Program-made: the position numbers and the translations under genes | The notes under the pieces: generated by a model | The model's database searches: none | Seen by the model: only the letters and a program-made list of their open reading frames with translations | What the model was told of the DNA's origin: nothing | In this document: piece after piece, positions 32,885-45,365 of the stretch | How positions within the stretch are numbered: position 1 is the first letter of the stretch | Layout: each line of letters opens with the position of its first letter | Assembly: GCA_030142905.1 (NCBI GenBank) | Contig: JASJOG010000085.1 | Coordinates: 310,001-374,000, forward strand | Direction: 5' to 3' | DNA length: 64,000 bases | Source of the DNA: Heliopora coerulea | Lineage: Eukaryota; Cnidaria; Anthozoa; Scleralcyonacea; Helioporidae

Positions 32885-33115
32885 GACCCCGTTCATACAG
32901 CAACATTTTGGGCACGGCACGGCAAACTAAGGATGCCTAGACCAACAATTACAGAGGTGCTCGGCACGGCTAAATTTTCAAGCACGGGTACCAAATTTTA
33001 AGAAGTCCGCACCGCTCACACTGTGAAAATCACTCGTGCAGGGCCAAAAATCAGCGGCACCTGTGCGACAATTATAGCCGTGTCGAGCCCAGAATGTTAA
33101 GGTGTAAACGGGGCT
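32885..33115. mobile_element. MITE family B copy 1, TTA-flanked
   Basis: Ends pair as GACCCCGTTCATAC and GTGTAAACGGGGCT with TTA on both sides (32882-32884, 33116-33118). Subterminal GGCACGGCACGG repeats are present. A second copy, inverted, lies at 58941-59152 and shares GTGCTCGGCACGGCTAAA-like and TGTGAAAATCAC segments. PIF/Harbinger-like by its TTA duplication. Confidence 0.82.
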
Positions 33116-33118
33116 TTA

Positions 33119-34439
33119 ATGGGATGCTATGTGATATGTAATTGATATGCAATGCCTCACGCTGTAACGAAATATTGATTTCGTGCTTGTGGTTAGTTTA
33201 GAACTCCTGGTTCCCACGCTGTGTAGGTGTCTTTTAGATCATATCAACAAGCATGTTGAAATCTACCTGCTAACATAAAACCATCAAGTTTAACCAAGGT
33301 TTTTTTAAACAATGACTTCCTAGGTTTTTCTAGGCTTCTTTCTCGTAAGTTTTAGATGAGTTTTATGAGGTTTTAATGATTTTGATTTCAGATGCAAGAG
33401 GTAAATTGTAGTGCGCAGTTGCTGTACATGCGTTCATAATTCATGTATTCACTTGTTCCTGATTTTGTTTATCTCCTCATATTTTATTAAGTATCCTAAA
33501 AAGACTTACGAACGCCAACTTTCTATTTATTTGATCCATTCTCCTCACTAATCCGGCTACCAAGCACAAATACGATTGAAATATAAATTCGCAACCTTCC
33601 CGCGTGGTAAAGACGCTCTTTACACCTTGTTGACAACCACGCGTTTTTCAACTCTGTTCGTCCTCTTTTTGAAGTACTGACAACTCCAATTAAGAGATAC
33701 TAGGTGTAGGTTCCACTAAGTATTAAGTAAATTAGTGGTCATACGTTAAATTATTTTCCACTTTGGGATTTTTGTTAATGTCCTAAAAGGTTTTCACAAA
33801 CAGTAAAGATTTTGACCCCATCTGAGGAATCGGGCTTTCTTTCTGGATGTTTTGAGTAAATTAATGAATGACTGTTTTAACTAAGAAATCCAATAACATC
33901 TCCGGTATAAGGCTCAAGTACGCCCTCGATGTACAAATTAGGGTATCTTAATTTAGCAACAGAATATTGGGTAAGACAAGATGACCTTAAAGACGTCACA
34001 CTCATTCTAACGGGGACTAAAAAAGCCTTTCTTACAACAACCAAAATGTGCTAAACAAAATACGTTTTGAATAAATTTGTCTGAGCAATCACTTCATCGA
34101 GAATTTACTTCTGCAATGTCATATTTGTGATCGTAGGCACTTATAAAGAAGAAGGCATCATATGCCTTTCGTCCTTTAAGAGTGTTTTTACTAACTGCAG
34201 TTTGTAAAAAAAATTCAAAAAGTTCAGGAAAAATAGATAGTGGGAACATTAAATTTCGGGCAACATTCGGTTGCGTAAAATAAGTCAAAATCTCTTCTGG
34301 TCACTGGTTTATATTTAATCTACGCATTAGAGCTGAGCAAGTGACGCTACTCCACATACGGTCTAAATAAGCGTCAAATTAAATTCGGGCAATTTTTGAA
34401 AGGATACCATATTCGGAAAAATAAAGTTGGACCCTCCCC
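33119..34439. other. Non-coding
   Basis: AT-rich sequence with no exon, RNA gene or repeat that I can support. Confidence 0.4.
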
Positions 34440-34655
34440 CAATCAAAATGGGTCGACTACGTCCCCTAGGAGGAAACCGGACTAAGTCAAGGAAACCTGC
34501 AATACTTGTCATAGTCAAACTGAAGAACACTCTACTCACATGTGGCCAAGGTAACTGTAATTGAACAACCGTGAATGTACAAAACCGGAATCGAACCCTA
34601 GTCACAGAAGTGAATTCAAAAGACGTGCATTACCACACGATTTAGATTCCGGTCG
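34440..34655 (-). mobile_element. tRNA-derived SINE, copy 3 (decayed)
   Basis: Minus strand: B-box-like GGGTTCGATTCC, then CACATGTGAGTAG, TGCAGGTTTCCTTG and CCGGTTTCCTCCTAGG. The A-box region is degraded and the head is shorter than in copy 2. Confidence 0.75.
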
Positions 34656-34681
34656 GCTCAAGAGGGAAATGACACACGTCA

Positions 34682-34780
34682 GTGGTTTAACCCTTCCCCG
34701 ACAAAACCTTTCCCTTTGATGGGTAAAATTGTCTGGCATTAGCGAGAGTGAAGAAGCAGAAGAATAGAATACTGCGTAGA
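34682..34780. mobile_element. MITE family A copy 3 (partial)
   Basis: TTTAACCCTTCCCCGACAAA followed by GGTAAAATTGTCTGGCATTAG. The left half is clear; the right end is not well defined. Confidence 0.65.
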
Positions 34781-35371
34781 GAGTGATAAATGAGGTAAAA
34801 AGTTAAAACGTTGATAACTGCCATGACTGATGTCAATGAACTCCAAAGTTTCCAGCAAAGGCTCTTCGTCCGAGAAAGAAACGTGTTCTGAAGAAGATTG
34901 ATCCCGTCCGCAGGGGTTTTAAAGGAATATTTACAACTGCACAGATTGAGTCTTTATTGCCAGAAATTTAGAATTGATGAACGATGGCATTTTGTGGGGA
35001 AAGCAGGGAATAAATGACACCAAACATTGAATTGTACTTCATCCCATCCCAGTAAGAGGCATTTTCTACCGTTTCCGTATCGCAAACTTTGATGTTGTAA
35101 GACCGGTAATACATAAAAGATATGGTTGATAGTTGGCTTAGTTATTACTTGTATAATTTTGGCTATATGAGGCTATATGATTGAATATCCCATCACTGCT
35201 TCCACTCGACGATCTTTTGTCCAAACAAACTGAAAATTACGTAATTTAGAACTGCCCTATTGGTTTTGTTAGAAATGCACAAATCGATTTAGAACTGCAC
35301 ATTTTGTGAAGAGCTGCACGTTAAAAAAAACAAAACCGTAGGCCGCGTGTGGAAAGGGTTGATTGAGAGTT

Positions 35372-35460
35372 GATTATACCTCTTTCCCGACAAGACCCCT
35401 CTCCTTCAAGAGTAAAATAACCCGACGTTCACCAGGGTAAAATAATTGAAAACTGATGCC
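35372..35460. mobile_element. MITE family A copy 4 (partial)
   Basis: ACCTCTTTCCCGACAAGACC, then AAGAGTAAAATAACCCGACG and CACCAGGGTAAAATAATTGA match the order of family A. The terminal repeats are eroded. Confidence 0.65.
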
Positions 35461-35939
35461 GCCAGAAAAGAGTCAATGTCTCACATTTTACGTTTATGCG
35501 AGAGATGTAATCCACCCAAGAAACTCTGCCCTCCTTTACAGGAAGCCTTGCCCTTTGCCGGAAATAAAACCCTTGACAAGCCCCAAACAACCCGTGCACT
35601 TGGTCGTCGAGAAGTGGCGCGTCCGTTATAGTGTAATACATCTACCAGACAACTTGGATACAGGTGATATCATCAAAGATGAACGACGTATCGCCTCTAA
35701 AAGTAAAGTGTAGTTTGGTCAATTCATAATTGTTGCTAAAAAGCTTACTCATGGCAACAAAAAAAAAATCCAATGGAAATAAATAATAGACCAAGCTTCG
35801 GTCTGAGCGACAATTACCATTTACGAGTGTGCTCGTCGTTCAAAATCGAAGGAGACCAAGATCATCATAGAACAAAATAAAACAACACAAAAATATTGAA
35901 ATAACAATAAAATACGTATTTAAAAACCATGCATGGTCA

Positions 35940-36290
35940 GGGACTGCAGTGAGTTCGTAAATGACTTAAAAGTCCCATACGGGCTTTAAAATAGCGTCCA
36001 CACATGGAGCACTTATGATCAGTGACGAGATACAAATGTTTTTTCAATGCAGCAGCATATCCGCTTCTCTTCAAAATCTCTGACACCATCATGGACTCGA
36101 AGACCTCAACCAGATCTGCTTACGGTTTGACTTTCAAGGTCTTTGGGGTTAATGCCAGAACCTTCCAGGGAGGCTTTCAAGGTGTCTTTGTAGAGTTTGC
36201 GTTGGCCTCCTCGAGATCGCTGTCCATTCCAAGTACATTACTAATACTAAGAGATTTACTGTAGATCTCTGTATGGGGCCTCGCTCAGAG
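35940..36290 (-). pseudogene. LINE ORF2 C-terminal fragment with C2H2 finger
   Basis: Minus strand: RGGQRKLYKDTLKASLEGSG, then SQTVSRSGW, and after a frameshift HKCSMCGRYFKARMGLLSHL followed by RTH. The GxRKxRYKDxLKxSL block and the closing C2H2 finger (CxxC...HLxxH) are the end of ORF2 in a group of metazoan non-LTR retrotransposons. AT-rich sequence down to about 35740 may be the 3' UTR. The reverse transcriptase itself is gone. Confidence 0.7.
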
Positions 36291-37262
36291 AATTGTCATT
36301 TAAATGGAAAAGGTAGTCCCAGTTGTTTATTTATTTATTTCGATTGAAGCCTTCAGCATAAATCTCTTAACAAGCATTATGAACGAAACACAACAAAAAT
36401 ATAACGATTAAAATAAAAGGACTTCCAACTTGAGTTGGAAATCAAAGCTCAACTTACTTTGGGTTTGTTTTAGCTTTGTTCTAGGCTCCTTGTATTTTGG
36501 TCTTTCCCAATGGAATGGGCTATTTCAAGAAAGAATGTAAACAGACTGAATTTGACCATGAGATGTCCACGCAAGTAAAAGCCACACCAAGTAAAAACTA
36601 CCAGCAACGAGAGCCTCAGAACGAGTTTAAGGGAAGTTTAGTGAAGTGAGTTTAGCACTGTCCGGCTGAGCCAGTGAGAGTAAGGCGACAGTGTCAGCAT
36701 TATTTTGACATTCGTGGCCTGGTCGTGAGCCGTTATTTCGCTTGCTTTTTTCCCCGAGGATATGCCAATACCGTTTCTTCATTAAATATCGTGCTTCCAC
36801 GTATAGTAGAAAATTGTTTCCCTTTGTAAAACTGAAGAAGTTGTCAAAAATTTTCCATATCTTAAACCTTATTCATGTGAGATTTTAACGAGTGATCACG
36901 AAGACAAATCTTGCACAAATCGATGGAAATGTTTACACTTTTCTGTGAAAATCTAAGATTGCTGTTCATTTTAACGTTACGACCGCTCAGCCCATGTCAC
37001 TTTAGGATAGGAACGCCTTAATCCTGAGCACCGAGCTTGAGCAGAGGAAAATAGAAGTCAAGAAAGGATATCAGAGGACATTTGGAATGCAAGTTGTCCG
37101 GAATGGACCGCCTCAGAGCTCAAAAAACTACCCTGTTCTTTTTCACAACTGACCGGACTGACCAGCTCAACAGAACGAATCGAAACTCAAAAGTCCCCAA
37201 AAGGTCAGGCAAAACACGGAAAGGTTGTTAAGGAAAAGTCGTGGGCGCCACCTTCACACCAG
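36291..37262. other. Non-coding or undetected 5' exons
   Basis: A (TTTA)n stretch lies at 36328-36342. The gene starting at 37263 must have upstream exons or a start here, but I cannot identify them. Confidence 0.35.
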
Positions 37263-40200
37263 GATATCCTGGTTTTGGCCCACACAAAATGTATGTGTTA
37301 CGGATATAAACTTGCTTGCCGAGAAGCTACATTTCAAAATTTTCAACCAGAAAATGCGTATGGGTTATACATACAAGATCTTGTACGAAAAGAAGAAGGT
37401 AAAGAGGTAATTTTCGCCATTTGGTTCATTAACCGGCCATTTCTGTTCTCCAAGGCACTGTGGGTTATTGCTGCACCTAAAAAATAGCCCAGTGACGTCA
37501 GGTGAACTAATTTGATCAAATTGTTTACACGAATAAAGTTGATGAAAATTAAAAGAAACCATGCAGTAGGATAAGAATTTGAAGAGAATTGAAAAATTGC
37601 AAAGGTCGAACATATTATTAGGCATATCTCTTTGCAGTTGTCTTCAATGAAGCTGCTTTTTTCTGGCTAACGATCGTGACTTAGAGCATATGGCAGCCAG
37701 CACGGAGAACCTGACGAAGCAAAACCAAAAAATAAAAAGTATACAATGGAAAATGATTCAGTAAAAAAAAATTACAAGACCCTTTATGTCCGAAAAAGAT
37801 ACGCTGAAATCTTAGAACTTCGATCAGGGCAGAGAGTTGGTCACTTAACTACCTTTGATGGATCTTTAATAATATCAATACGTCTTGATGGCTGATTGCA
37901 GTTTCAATGCGCATTTTAGAGGAATTCCGAAACCAAACGAATCACAAAGGGTTAAAGGCCCTCTCAAAACTCTAAAGCTATCGGAAGTTAATGATCTGAT
38001 ATTGGACCGCACTAACACGCTACGACCCCTCTTGAATAAAAACAGTGGTTGTTAAGAGGAAAGAATTTTAATGATAAGCGTTTGATGTTAACGAAGTTGG
38101 TCATTTATTAAAGTTTCTCTTGGACGCTCAAGACCTCCCTGATCAGTTCTTACGTACAATTTTGTCTAAAATGATCGGCGAAACCCTGAGCGGTAGGTTT
38201 TGGATTAAGGAAAAAAACGGAATGTGGATGAAAAAGGTGAGTACGTCGAATTTTTATAATTTACATTGTTATGATTATCACACAATACTTATAATATAGA
38301 CCACCCTTCAATGAGCAGGGCGATTTGGTAAAGTTATCTCGTATAGATCCGTCTATTGAAAACGATCACTCTGATAAAACACGAACTGTTTTGGCCAACA
38401 GACCAAAGACCAGCGCTAGTTTGTTCGTTGCAAGATAGATTATCTCGATCGACGTTTGATTGAACTATGTCATTTTCAACATTGAAAATCCGTCATATAC
38501 ATTCTTACAAAGGTAGATATAGCAAGTCAGTCTCTCCAAACCACGATCAAGTTGATATGTAATCAAAGTTAGCAGCCTTTGCGTAAGTACAACACTCCAA
38601 GGCAAAGGTTGCACCGATTCAGAGCGAATTCGGGGAGAAGTGAGAAGATTCGTGAAGATAATACCAACTATAAACATAAACGAATTTTCAATTCCAAAGA
38701 CGTCTTTAGGATGCCATTCAGTGGTGGCAAACGCCTTCCATCTTTACTCTCTCTTTGTTGTTTCCCTAGATTGACACTGACACACACCGAATAAGAATTA
38801 AGTCAGTTCTAACAAATCTTTACGCGTGTGTATCAGAACACTATACGTAACTCTAACATTGCATAGCATTAGCTAAGATTTGTTTGTTCAACAAATTCGG
38901 TTGGATGGAAGTTTGACTTCGGTCAGACATTTTGCCTAACAAAGAATGAGGTTCTACAAATGTTGGATCGCGAGACCGCCTTTCCAACATTACGAGCCGT
39001 CAATGTCGGCCAGAACTGTACAATAATATTCGAATGATTATCCAGGCTTAACTACCGGTGATTATTAGGTTTGCTGACGAAACTAAACGCAGCCACTTGT
39101 GAGGAAGCACCACGTAGGAAGACACTGGTTTTGATGTATGAAATTAATCGTTGTAAGTGATTTGATGTGAACAGGCTGGATGCTTACCAGTTGATATTTT
39201 GTAAATCAGTGCAATCCACCACAAGAAGCGATTGCTGGCATCAAGAGTAGCTATTAAATTTGAGTAAAGAACTATTGTAGGCAGGTTTCCTATGTAGCTA
39301 TATACTTCTTATATTGTTGCGCGCAGAATGACACCGTTGACAAGGTCGTCACATTTTTACTAAGGGTTGGAGGTTAGAGGTTAGGTTATAAGGATTATGG
39401 TATACATATGTGTACACAGCTCTAATCCCAAGTCTAGTAAATTAACTTCTTGTCTTTCTGGTTTGTAAAGCGCAAGGAAAGACTGGTTCGAATTAACTAT
39501 GACGACAAGGAAAAAAAAGGTATTACTTTGGGTGTAGATAAGGAATCTGTCACCGACCCACTGAACTGAGTTAAAGCGTCAACCCTCGAGACGTCAGGAC
39601 GTTGCAATCTTCATCGCCTCAAAGCTCGTGGTTGAGGGTTGTAAATATTGGGTGCTTTAATGAAAGGACAGTACAATCCAAAGGTCACGGCGATATTTAG
39701 ATTGTATCTTGTCTCACTCTCAACTTATGATGGTTTATTTGATGCTATGCTTTATCTTGTGACAATGTGACTGGCACCAGTCAAATCCCTTCGAAGTCAA
39801 GGCACTGCCACTAGTTCACGGACTTCTTCTGTCTTTAGTTAAAAGAGACGAAAGGCATCAAAAATTGGCCGAATTGTACATTCATTTCACGTATTAGGCC
39901 CAATGAAATTGCGAAATCTCTAGTCTCGCGGGTCCCAGCGGCCAGCCCCTTCGCCCTAAGCTGTTAATCAACTCTTTCGAAACAAGTTAAATAAAATGAT
40001 GATAATGTCTTCCATAGCGGAACTCTAGCTTTTTCAAAGATCTCAGCTCCTTTAAATCTTCCGGCTAAGACAATAACCGACATTCCAAGCAACAACTACA
40101 GGACACAATTAGTACGCAATTTATTGCAGGAATAATATGTCTCCCTGGCAATTGGATATGTGGCAGGCGAATGTTTCGTATTTCCAGTTGCCCTTGAATC

Positions 40201-40535
40201 CTTATCCTTTTTCGAAGTTTGCGGCACGTTCTGCAGGGATGTACGCCAGCAATGAAACAACGTTCGTTCGAAATAAATTATCTGCTTTAGTAAGCTCATG
40301 ACCACGCGGGAAAAAAATTAATGCATGTAAAGTATTAAAGTTTTCTTTTAAAAATCGTCCCAATTGCTGAAGCTGGTGCGAACCGCAGTCATAAAGTAAT
40401 ATTAATGCCTATTCCCGCGTTTGTATAAAGACAAACTCGCATTTCATCACATCATAAATTTCAGCAAGTAAAAACTGAGGCAGGAAAAGATGGCTAGTGA
40501 AAATGAAGGAAGGAGGGAAGGAAAATGGCAGAGTG

Positions 40536-40576
<41 letters not shown>

Positions 40577-42666
40577 TCCGTTGATCGACATAGCTCACTA
40601 TGGTTGTTTTAATATATTGGGAAATTGTCACTTTTTTGATGACATAAAATGCCATTTTCATTTAACTAACACGTAACTGACATATACTCTGTGGACATAT
40701 AGTCAAATACTATTTATTTGACGGCCTCCTTTGCTTTTGTACCCCTGAGAACTAGTTCCTCCCCAACATGAACGCGCTTTTGACGCCTTCAGGTCATCTC
40801 AACCTTTATTTTGGTTTAATTTGTTTGATTAATGTCTAATACCTCCAAACAAATTACATAAGACTAGGTCATAACTTCTGGAAAATTCCCTGCGTTATTT
40901 AAGTTGAAGTTCTTGAACCTGGATTGGCCCGGGCGAAGTTAGTACACTACATTTAAAAGAGCACGAAGGATTCTGTCTTTTCCTTAAGTCGCCTGTCAAA
41001 GCTACAAGTGACGAGATGCTTTTTCAATACACCCAATTAATAATTCAGCGTTGCATGCCAAGTTTCCGGGATTCAGAATGACTTGAACAACAACAGGCAA
41101 ATACCTTTAGGAGCACATTGCAAAGACGAATAATGAATTTAAAAAGGTGGAAAGAGAACACTTACGCGGCTAAATACGTGACTGAGCAGTTAATGCACAG
41201 TCTGTAACTTCGTCACTCAATGTCGTAATCGTTAGCTTTCTAGACGGAGCCATGTAGGGGAAGTTTCTAGAAGATGCTAAAAATAAACACAACGTTACAA
41301 CGTTTCAACACCTATTCCTATTTGATATTTCTTGTAATACTAAAAATAAACACAAAGAAATACGTCAACCGGTCATTTACAAGTATATTATCTTCACAGC
41401 GACCCTCGAAGTTACTTCAGTCGGTAATATGTCAATCATCAAACATCAGCAAGAATTGGACTGCAACAGATGTTTAGTCATGACCGAAAGGTCGTCAAAG
41501 AAAGGAAAACTGGCACTAGTCCCGTCAGTGACGTTCGACAAACACATGGGAAAGGGACTTGTTCTCGAGCAAAATAACCAGGATATTCTGACCGCTTGGG
41601 AAGGAGGACTGAGAAAGCTTCTACGAGGTAATATGGGCCGTCAGTCAATCTATATATTCGCCAGTTTAACGTAGAAAACTCTACCCGTTGTCTGTCGAGA
41701 CAAAATCTTTCAAGTCTGCCAAGTGTTTACCAATAGTTTCCTAACATGCTTTTCTTTCACAGTCTGTCTATTTGTCTATATGTCCGTCCGTTCGTCCGTT
41801 CAGCCGCCTGTGAATCTGTCCGTCTGTTTGCTCGTCTGTCAATCTATCGTTTAGTCCGTCTGGTCTCATTCGTGTGTCCGTCAATCTACCTGCCCGTCTA
41901 CTTCTCTTTCAGCCTCTTGCAAGCCAATTCTATTGTCCACACTCCTGTCTGTCTGTCAGTCTGTCTGTCTGCTTGCAATCGTTTAGCGTTCTTTAACTTG
42001 TCAAAATAAACAAGGATAAAGGAACAAAGATCTTGAATACGAAAACACTGAGAAATTCTGGGCGTCATGTGAAGGTCTGAATCGTCAACTAGTTTGGCCA
42101 ATCTTGGGGCGGTACATGGTTGGGCACACTTCCTCACAACGCTAATAATCCGTTGTCTTGATCAATGAAAAAGGTTATGGAAGGGGAAAGTTATGTGACA
42201 TGTATATTGCCTAGGTTTTCCAACAACGCATTCAACTCATCAACTGAAACCTTACCTTTCTCTTACAGTTGTCAGCTATCCTGTCACCATCGTTACCGAA
42301 CACCAAGGTTCCATTAGTGCTACGTTACACATCTCCCCCACGCGACTCTACCTTTCGCGTGGATTCCCGCCAAAATTTGGCTATCTAGGATGGTGGGACA
42401 TTGCTCATCATGCCAAAAACCTGACACTTCTCGACAATATAATACAACTCGATGTGATTTATGATGGCTCTGATAAATTGACCATGACGACAGAAGATGC
42501 CAGCGATATCTTTGCCACAATTAAAGGTTGTTACTCAAAGTTAAAGTCAGCTGATGAGCCGGAAGAGAACCTCGTGTCCATCAGGAAAAGACTTGGTTCG
42601 CTTCCTACCAGTATTAGAGACGAAAGGAGCCTAGGCTCGTTTTCTGGGCGAAAGCCGAGCACTTAG
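37263..42666 (+). CDS. Multi-exon gene, unrecognised; weak PH/PTB-like resemblance
   Basis: Five exons chain with compatible phases: 37263-37398, 38079-38236, 39471-39519, 41400-41627 and 42269-42666, about 322 codons to a TAG stop. Donors include AAAAAG|GTGAGT and CGAG|GTAATA; acceptors include TATCTTCACAG and TTCTCTTACAG. Exon 41400 has a second in-phase acceptor at 41420. The last exon (SYPVTIVTEHQGSISATLHI, then LTMTTEDASDIFATIK and a basic Ser-rich tail) has the strand-then-helix pattern of an IRS/DOK-type PTB domain. The preceding stretch ending DILTAWEGGLRKLL could be the closing helix of a PH domain. That reading is tentative. The first exon shown has no start Met near its acceptor, so upstream exons exist. 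The two earliest exons and the weak acceptor at 38078 are least certain. Confidence 0.5.
40534..40573. repeat. (GA)n microsatellite
   Basis: About 19 GA units in the intron between the 39471 and 41400 exons, preceded by GGAAGGAAGG. Confidence 0.95.
41750..41980. repeat. Degenerate GTCT/GTCC tetranucleotide repeat
   Basis: Imperfect GTCTGTCTATTT, GTCCGTCCGTTC and CTGTCTGTCTGTC stretches lie in the last intron of the gene above. The apparent 87-codon frame across it is a by-product. Confidence 0.85.
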
Positions 42667-43567
42667 GCTGAGTATTTCAAGCATTAAAACGAATTAGAAA
42701 ACAATTCAGTGATATTTCGCCTGTCTCAGGCACACAAAGCGGAACGCTTTGTATCATTAAAACAGTAAAGACTGCGTCTTGGATAAAAAAGTTTCTAGAG
42801 CTAATATATACTTCTAATTCTAGGAGACGAGAAATACAATAGTTACCCTAGCGCTGATATATTTCCTTTCAGTTGAACATGTTTTCCCTTGCAAAATGAT
42901 TGTAGGGGTAATACTAATACCACATATCATTAATGAAAAAGCAGGTGTTATTATAGTGTTAAAAATTCGATAAAGCTATACCTCCCTTGGTCATTGCTAC
43001 ATTTGTTTTCAAACCATACTTACTTTGAATTTAGTGCCAGGGTTACCAAAACATGTTGTAAAAAAGGTGTAATATCCACTTAATTTAATTACCTAATGTT
43101 ATTCAATGCCTTGTAAGTTAACTTAAAAAGTTCGTTTAAATGTATATTTGGTAATAAACACAGAAGTGTAAATCAGCTGTCTGAGCCAAACACCGAAGAC
43201 AAATACTTTCCATTACGGACCGAGCAAACGGGGTTGATAAGGAATTTATTATATGGCTTTTTGGTTGGTTTTCTTTCCCACTTTTTACTGGATTTTTGTC
43301 GTCGGAAGTTGCTGTTTACCTTACCTTGTAATTTGCTCCACTGCCGAACACGACTCAAAAGAAATTCATCCTATCTTACTTTATTTTAATACACATTCTA
43401 CTCCTCTAAGGTTGCAAGAAAATATCATAATAGTCGAACAACAACAATATAGACACTATCTCGTCCAAAGGAAATTCAGCTTGAAAGCTAGTGTCAAGTC
43501 GTCAAGGCGCGAACCCGATTGATTCTGGAAACCTGCTCGCGTCCGCGAGTCAACGATCAGCGATCTC
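42667..43567. other. Intergenic; no feature
   Basis: This holds the 3' region of the plus-strand gene (AATAAACA near 43150 could serve polyadenylation of a long 3' UTR). No exon is seen. Confidence 0.35.
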
Positions 43568-43738
43568 ACGGACCAGGACACTCCCCGTAACATTCACAGG
43601 GGCACGAAGCTTTGTTAACCATGATGCTTATACCACACATGCAGTCTTCGTGGCTACATCGGCATTTAGGACGGTTAATCTTCGTGATTTCTTCCCAGTT
43701 CTTGCCTTCACTGATAAGGCGGACAACTTGAGCTACCT
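43568..43738 (-). CDS. Candidate terminal exon, Cys-rich C-terminus, unknown gene
   Basis: A strong minus-strand acceptor (CTGTCATTTTTTTCAG) precedes a frame VAQVVRLISEGKNWEEITKI, then a Cys-rich end (CRCSHEDCMCG...CPCECYGECPGP) and TGA. The Cys spacing is not one I can name. If real, its upstream exons lie at higher coordinates, possibly 44077-44390. Confidence 0.42.
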
Positions 43739-44076
43739 GAAAAAAATGACAGAGATCCGATCTAATAATTGTTTCAGAGTGAGCTTTTTTCCTCAATGTT
43801 CAAACATAGGCATTTGGATGTGGAGATTAATTACCTTGGGCATAATTGAGCCCCGATCAAGCGAGTTTACTTACTAGAAACTGATTAGCTTTAGGGCAAT
43901 AGATTCAGGGTATGCTTACACAGTACCAAGCCTTACCTTCACCTATCCCTTAACCTTAAGCTCACTCGGGTACGACTTTTCAACCAGTTCTTTCTGGTAT
44001 AAAGAAAACTTTACGGCCATCCACTCTTTGATGTTGACTTCCCTTATCTTCTGTCACTTCCCCTACCTCTTCTTCC

Positions 44077-44390
44077 TTATTCGGTTGCCTTGCAAGATTG
44101 TCGTCCGCCCAAATCGTGAGACTTTGGGGTCGCGTGCCGCTTTAGTTTGATCTTTTCTACAATGACTAGGAGATCTTCATATGGTCTGATGACCTGTTGA
44201 ATTTTGTTCTCGACACTCTCGTTCATAAGACGATTTTTGCAGGAGAGGAGATGATACATGTACTTTTCGCCGAGTCTCATTTCCATGATTTGTTTCCTTC
44301 TCCGCAGATCTATTCCTCTCTGCAGAAAGATGAATCTGGCTAGGGAACGCATCAGCCTTTTGATTGGAAGGGAGAACAATAGTGATTTCA
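44077..44390 (-). CDS. Candidate coding segment, unknown
   Basis: About 100 codons, basic and helical in character (SLPIKRLMRSLARFIFLQRG, KIQQVIRPYEDLLVIVEKIK), ending at a stop. Composition looks protein-like, but I find no convincing donor in frame, so its link to the 43568 exon is not shown. It could be a chance frame. Confidence 0.25.
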
Positions 44391-44589
44391 GCCCATATAG
44401 CCTTCAATCGCACTAGTGCTGCTCTTGGTTGTGCAACCCTGAAAGTACGTTATTTTGGGTCCGGAACTCACGATTTGTCCCAGTTTCCTGAAGCTGATTA
44501 CTGTCTCAAGCATTTATCCGATGATTTTGATCCTGAGCTGATGCTGTTGAATTTTTATTGGAAATCCTTAATTCATCATGGTAAATAAA

Positions 44590-44795
44590 ACACTCCGAAG
44601 TAATACTCATTTATTCCTACGGGGATTACTGACCGAGGGTCATTTGTTTCTGCGAACAAATGACCGGGAGTCACTGATTCCTGTGAATTAATCGTCCTAA
44701 GGAAATCATCCTTTCTATACGTTTTAGTGCTTGATCATCCCCGTAGGCCGAATTGTCCGCAACTACTAAATGAGTAATAATAGTCATTTAACTCC
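44590..44795. repeat. Imperfect inverted repeats, MITE-like
   Basis: AATACTCATTTA at the left is mirrored by TAAATGAGTAATA at the right, and TCCTACGGGGAT by ATCCCCGTAGG, with inner ATTTGTT/AACAAAT hairpins. It may be a decayed DNA transposon. Confidence 0.55.
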
Positions 44796-44959
44796 TTTTA
44801 AAAAAAACATCGTTACCTCATTTAGCACTGGAAATCCGCGGCTTTTCAGTTTTGAGAATATTATCCTTCCCTCACAGAAAACCTCAAAAGCACCTTTAAG
44901 TGAACAGGGGTAAGTGAACATGATAAGAATAAACCAAATACATTAGAGAAATTAGATAA

Positions 44960-45365
44960 ACTAAATTAATGAATGAATCAATGATAAATGAATGAATGAA
45001 TGAACGGACAAACGAATGAATGAACGAATGAATAATAAACAAAGAAAGTAAGAAAGAAAGAAAAAAGGAAGAAAAAAGGAAAGAAAGGAAGAAAGAAAGA
45101 AAGAAAGAAAGAAAGGAAGAAAGAAAGGAAGAAAGGACGAAAGAAAGGAAGGAAGGAAGGAAGAAAGAAAGGAAGGAAGAAAGAAAGGAAGAAAGGAAGA
45201 AAGGAAAAAAGAAAGGAAGGAAGGAAGGAAGACAAGAAGGGAGGGAGGGAGAGAGAAATAAAGAAAGAAAGAAAGAATGAAAGAAAGAAAGAAGGAAGGA
45301 AGGAAAGAAAGATAGAAGAAAAAGAAACAAAGAAAGGAGAGAAAGAGAGAAAGGAAGGTAAACGG
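44960..45365. repeat. Purine-rich simple repeats (AATG)n then (GAAA/GGAA)n
   Basis: About 60 bases of GAATGAAT are followed by more than 300 bases of GAAA, GGAA and GGGA units. Long minus-strand frames here (Ser/Phe/Leu-only) are artefacts. Such polypurine strands can form triplex DNA. Confidence 0.95.
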
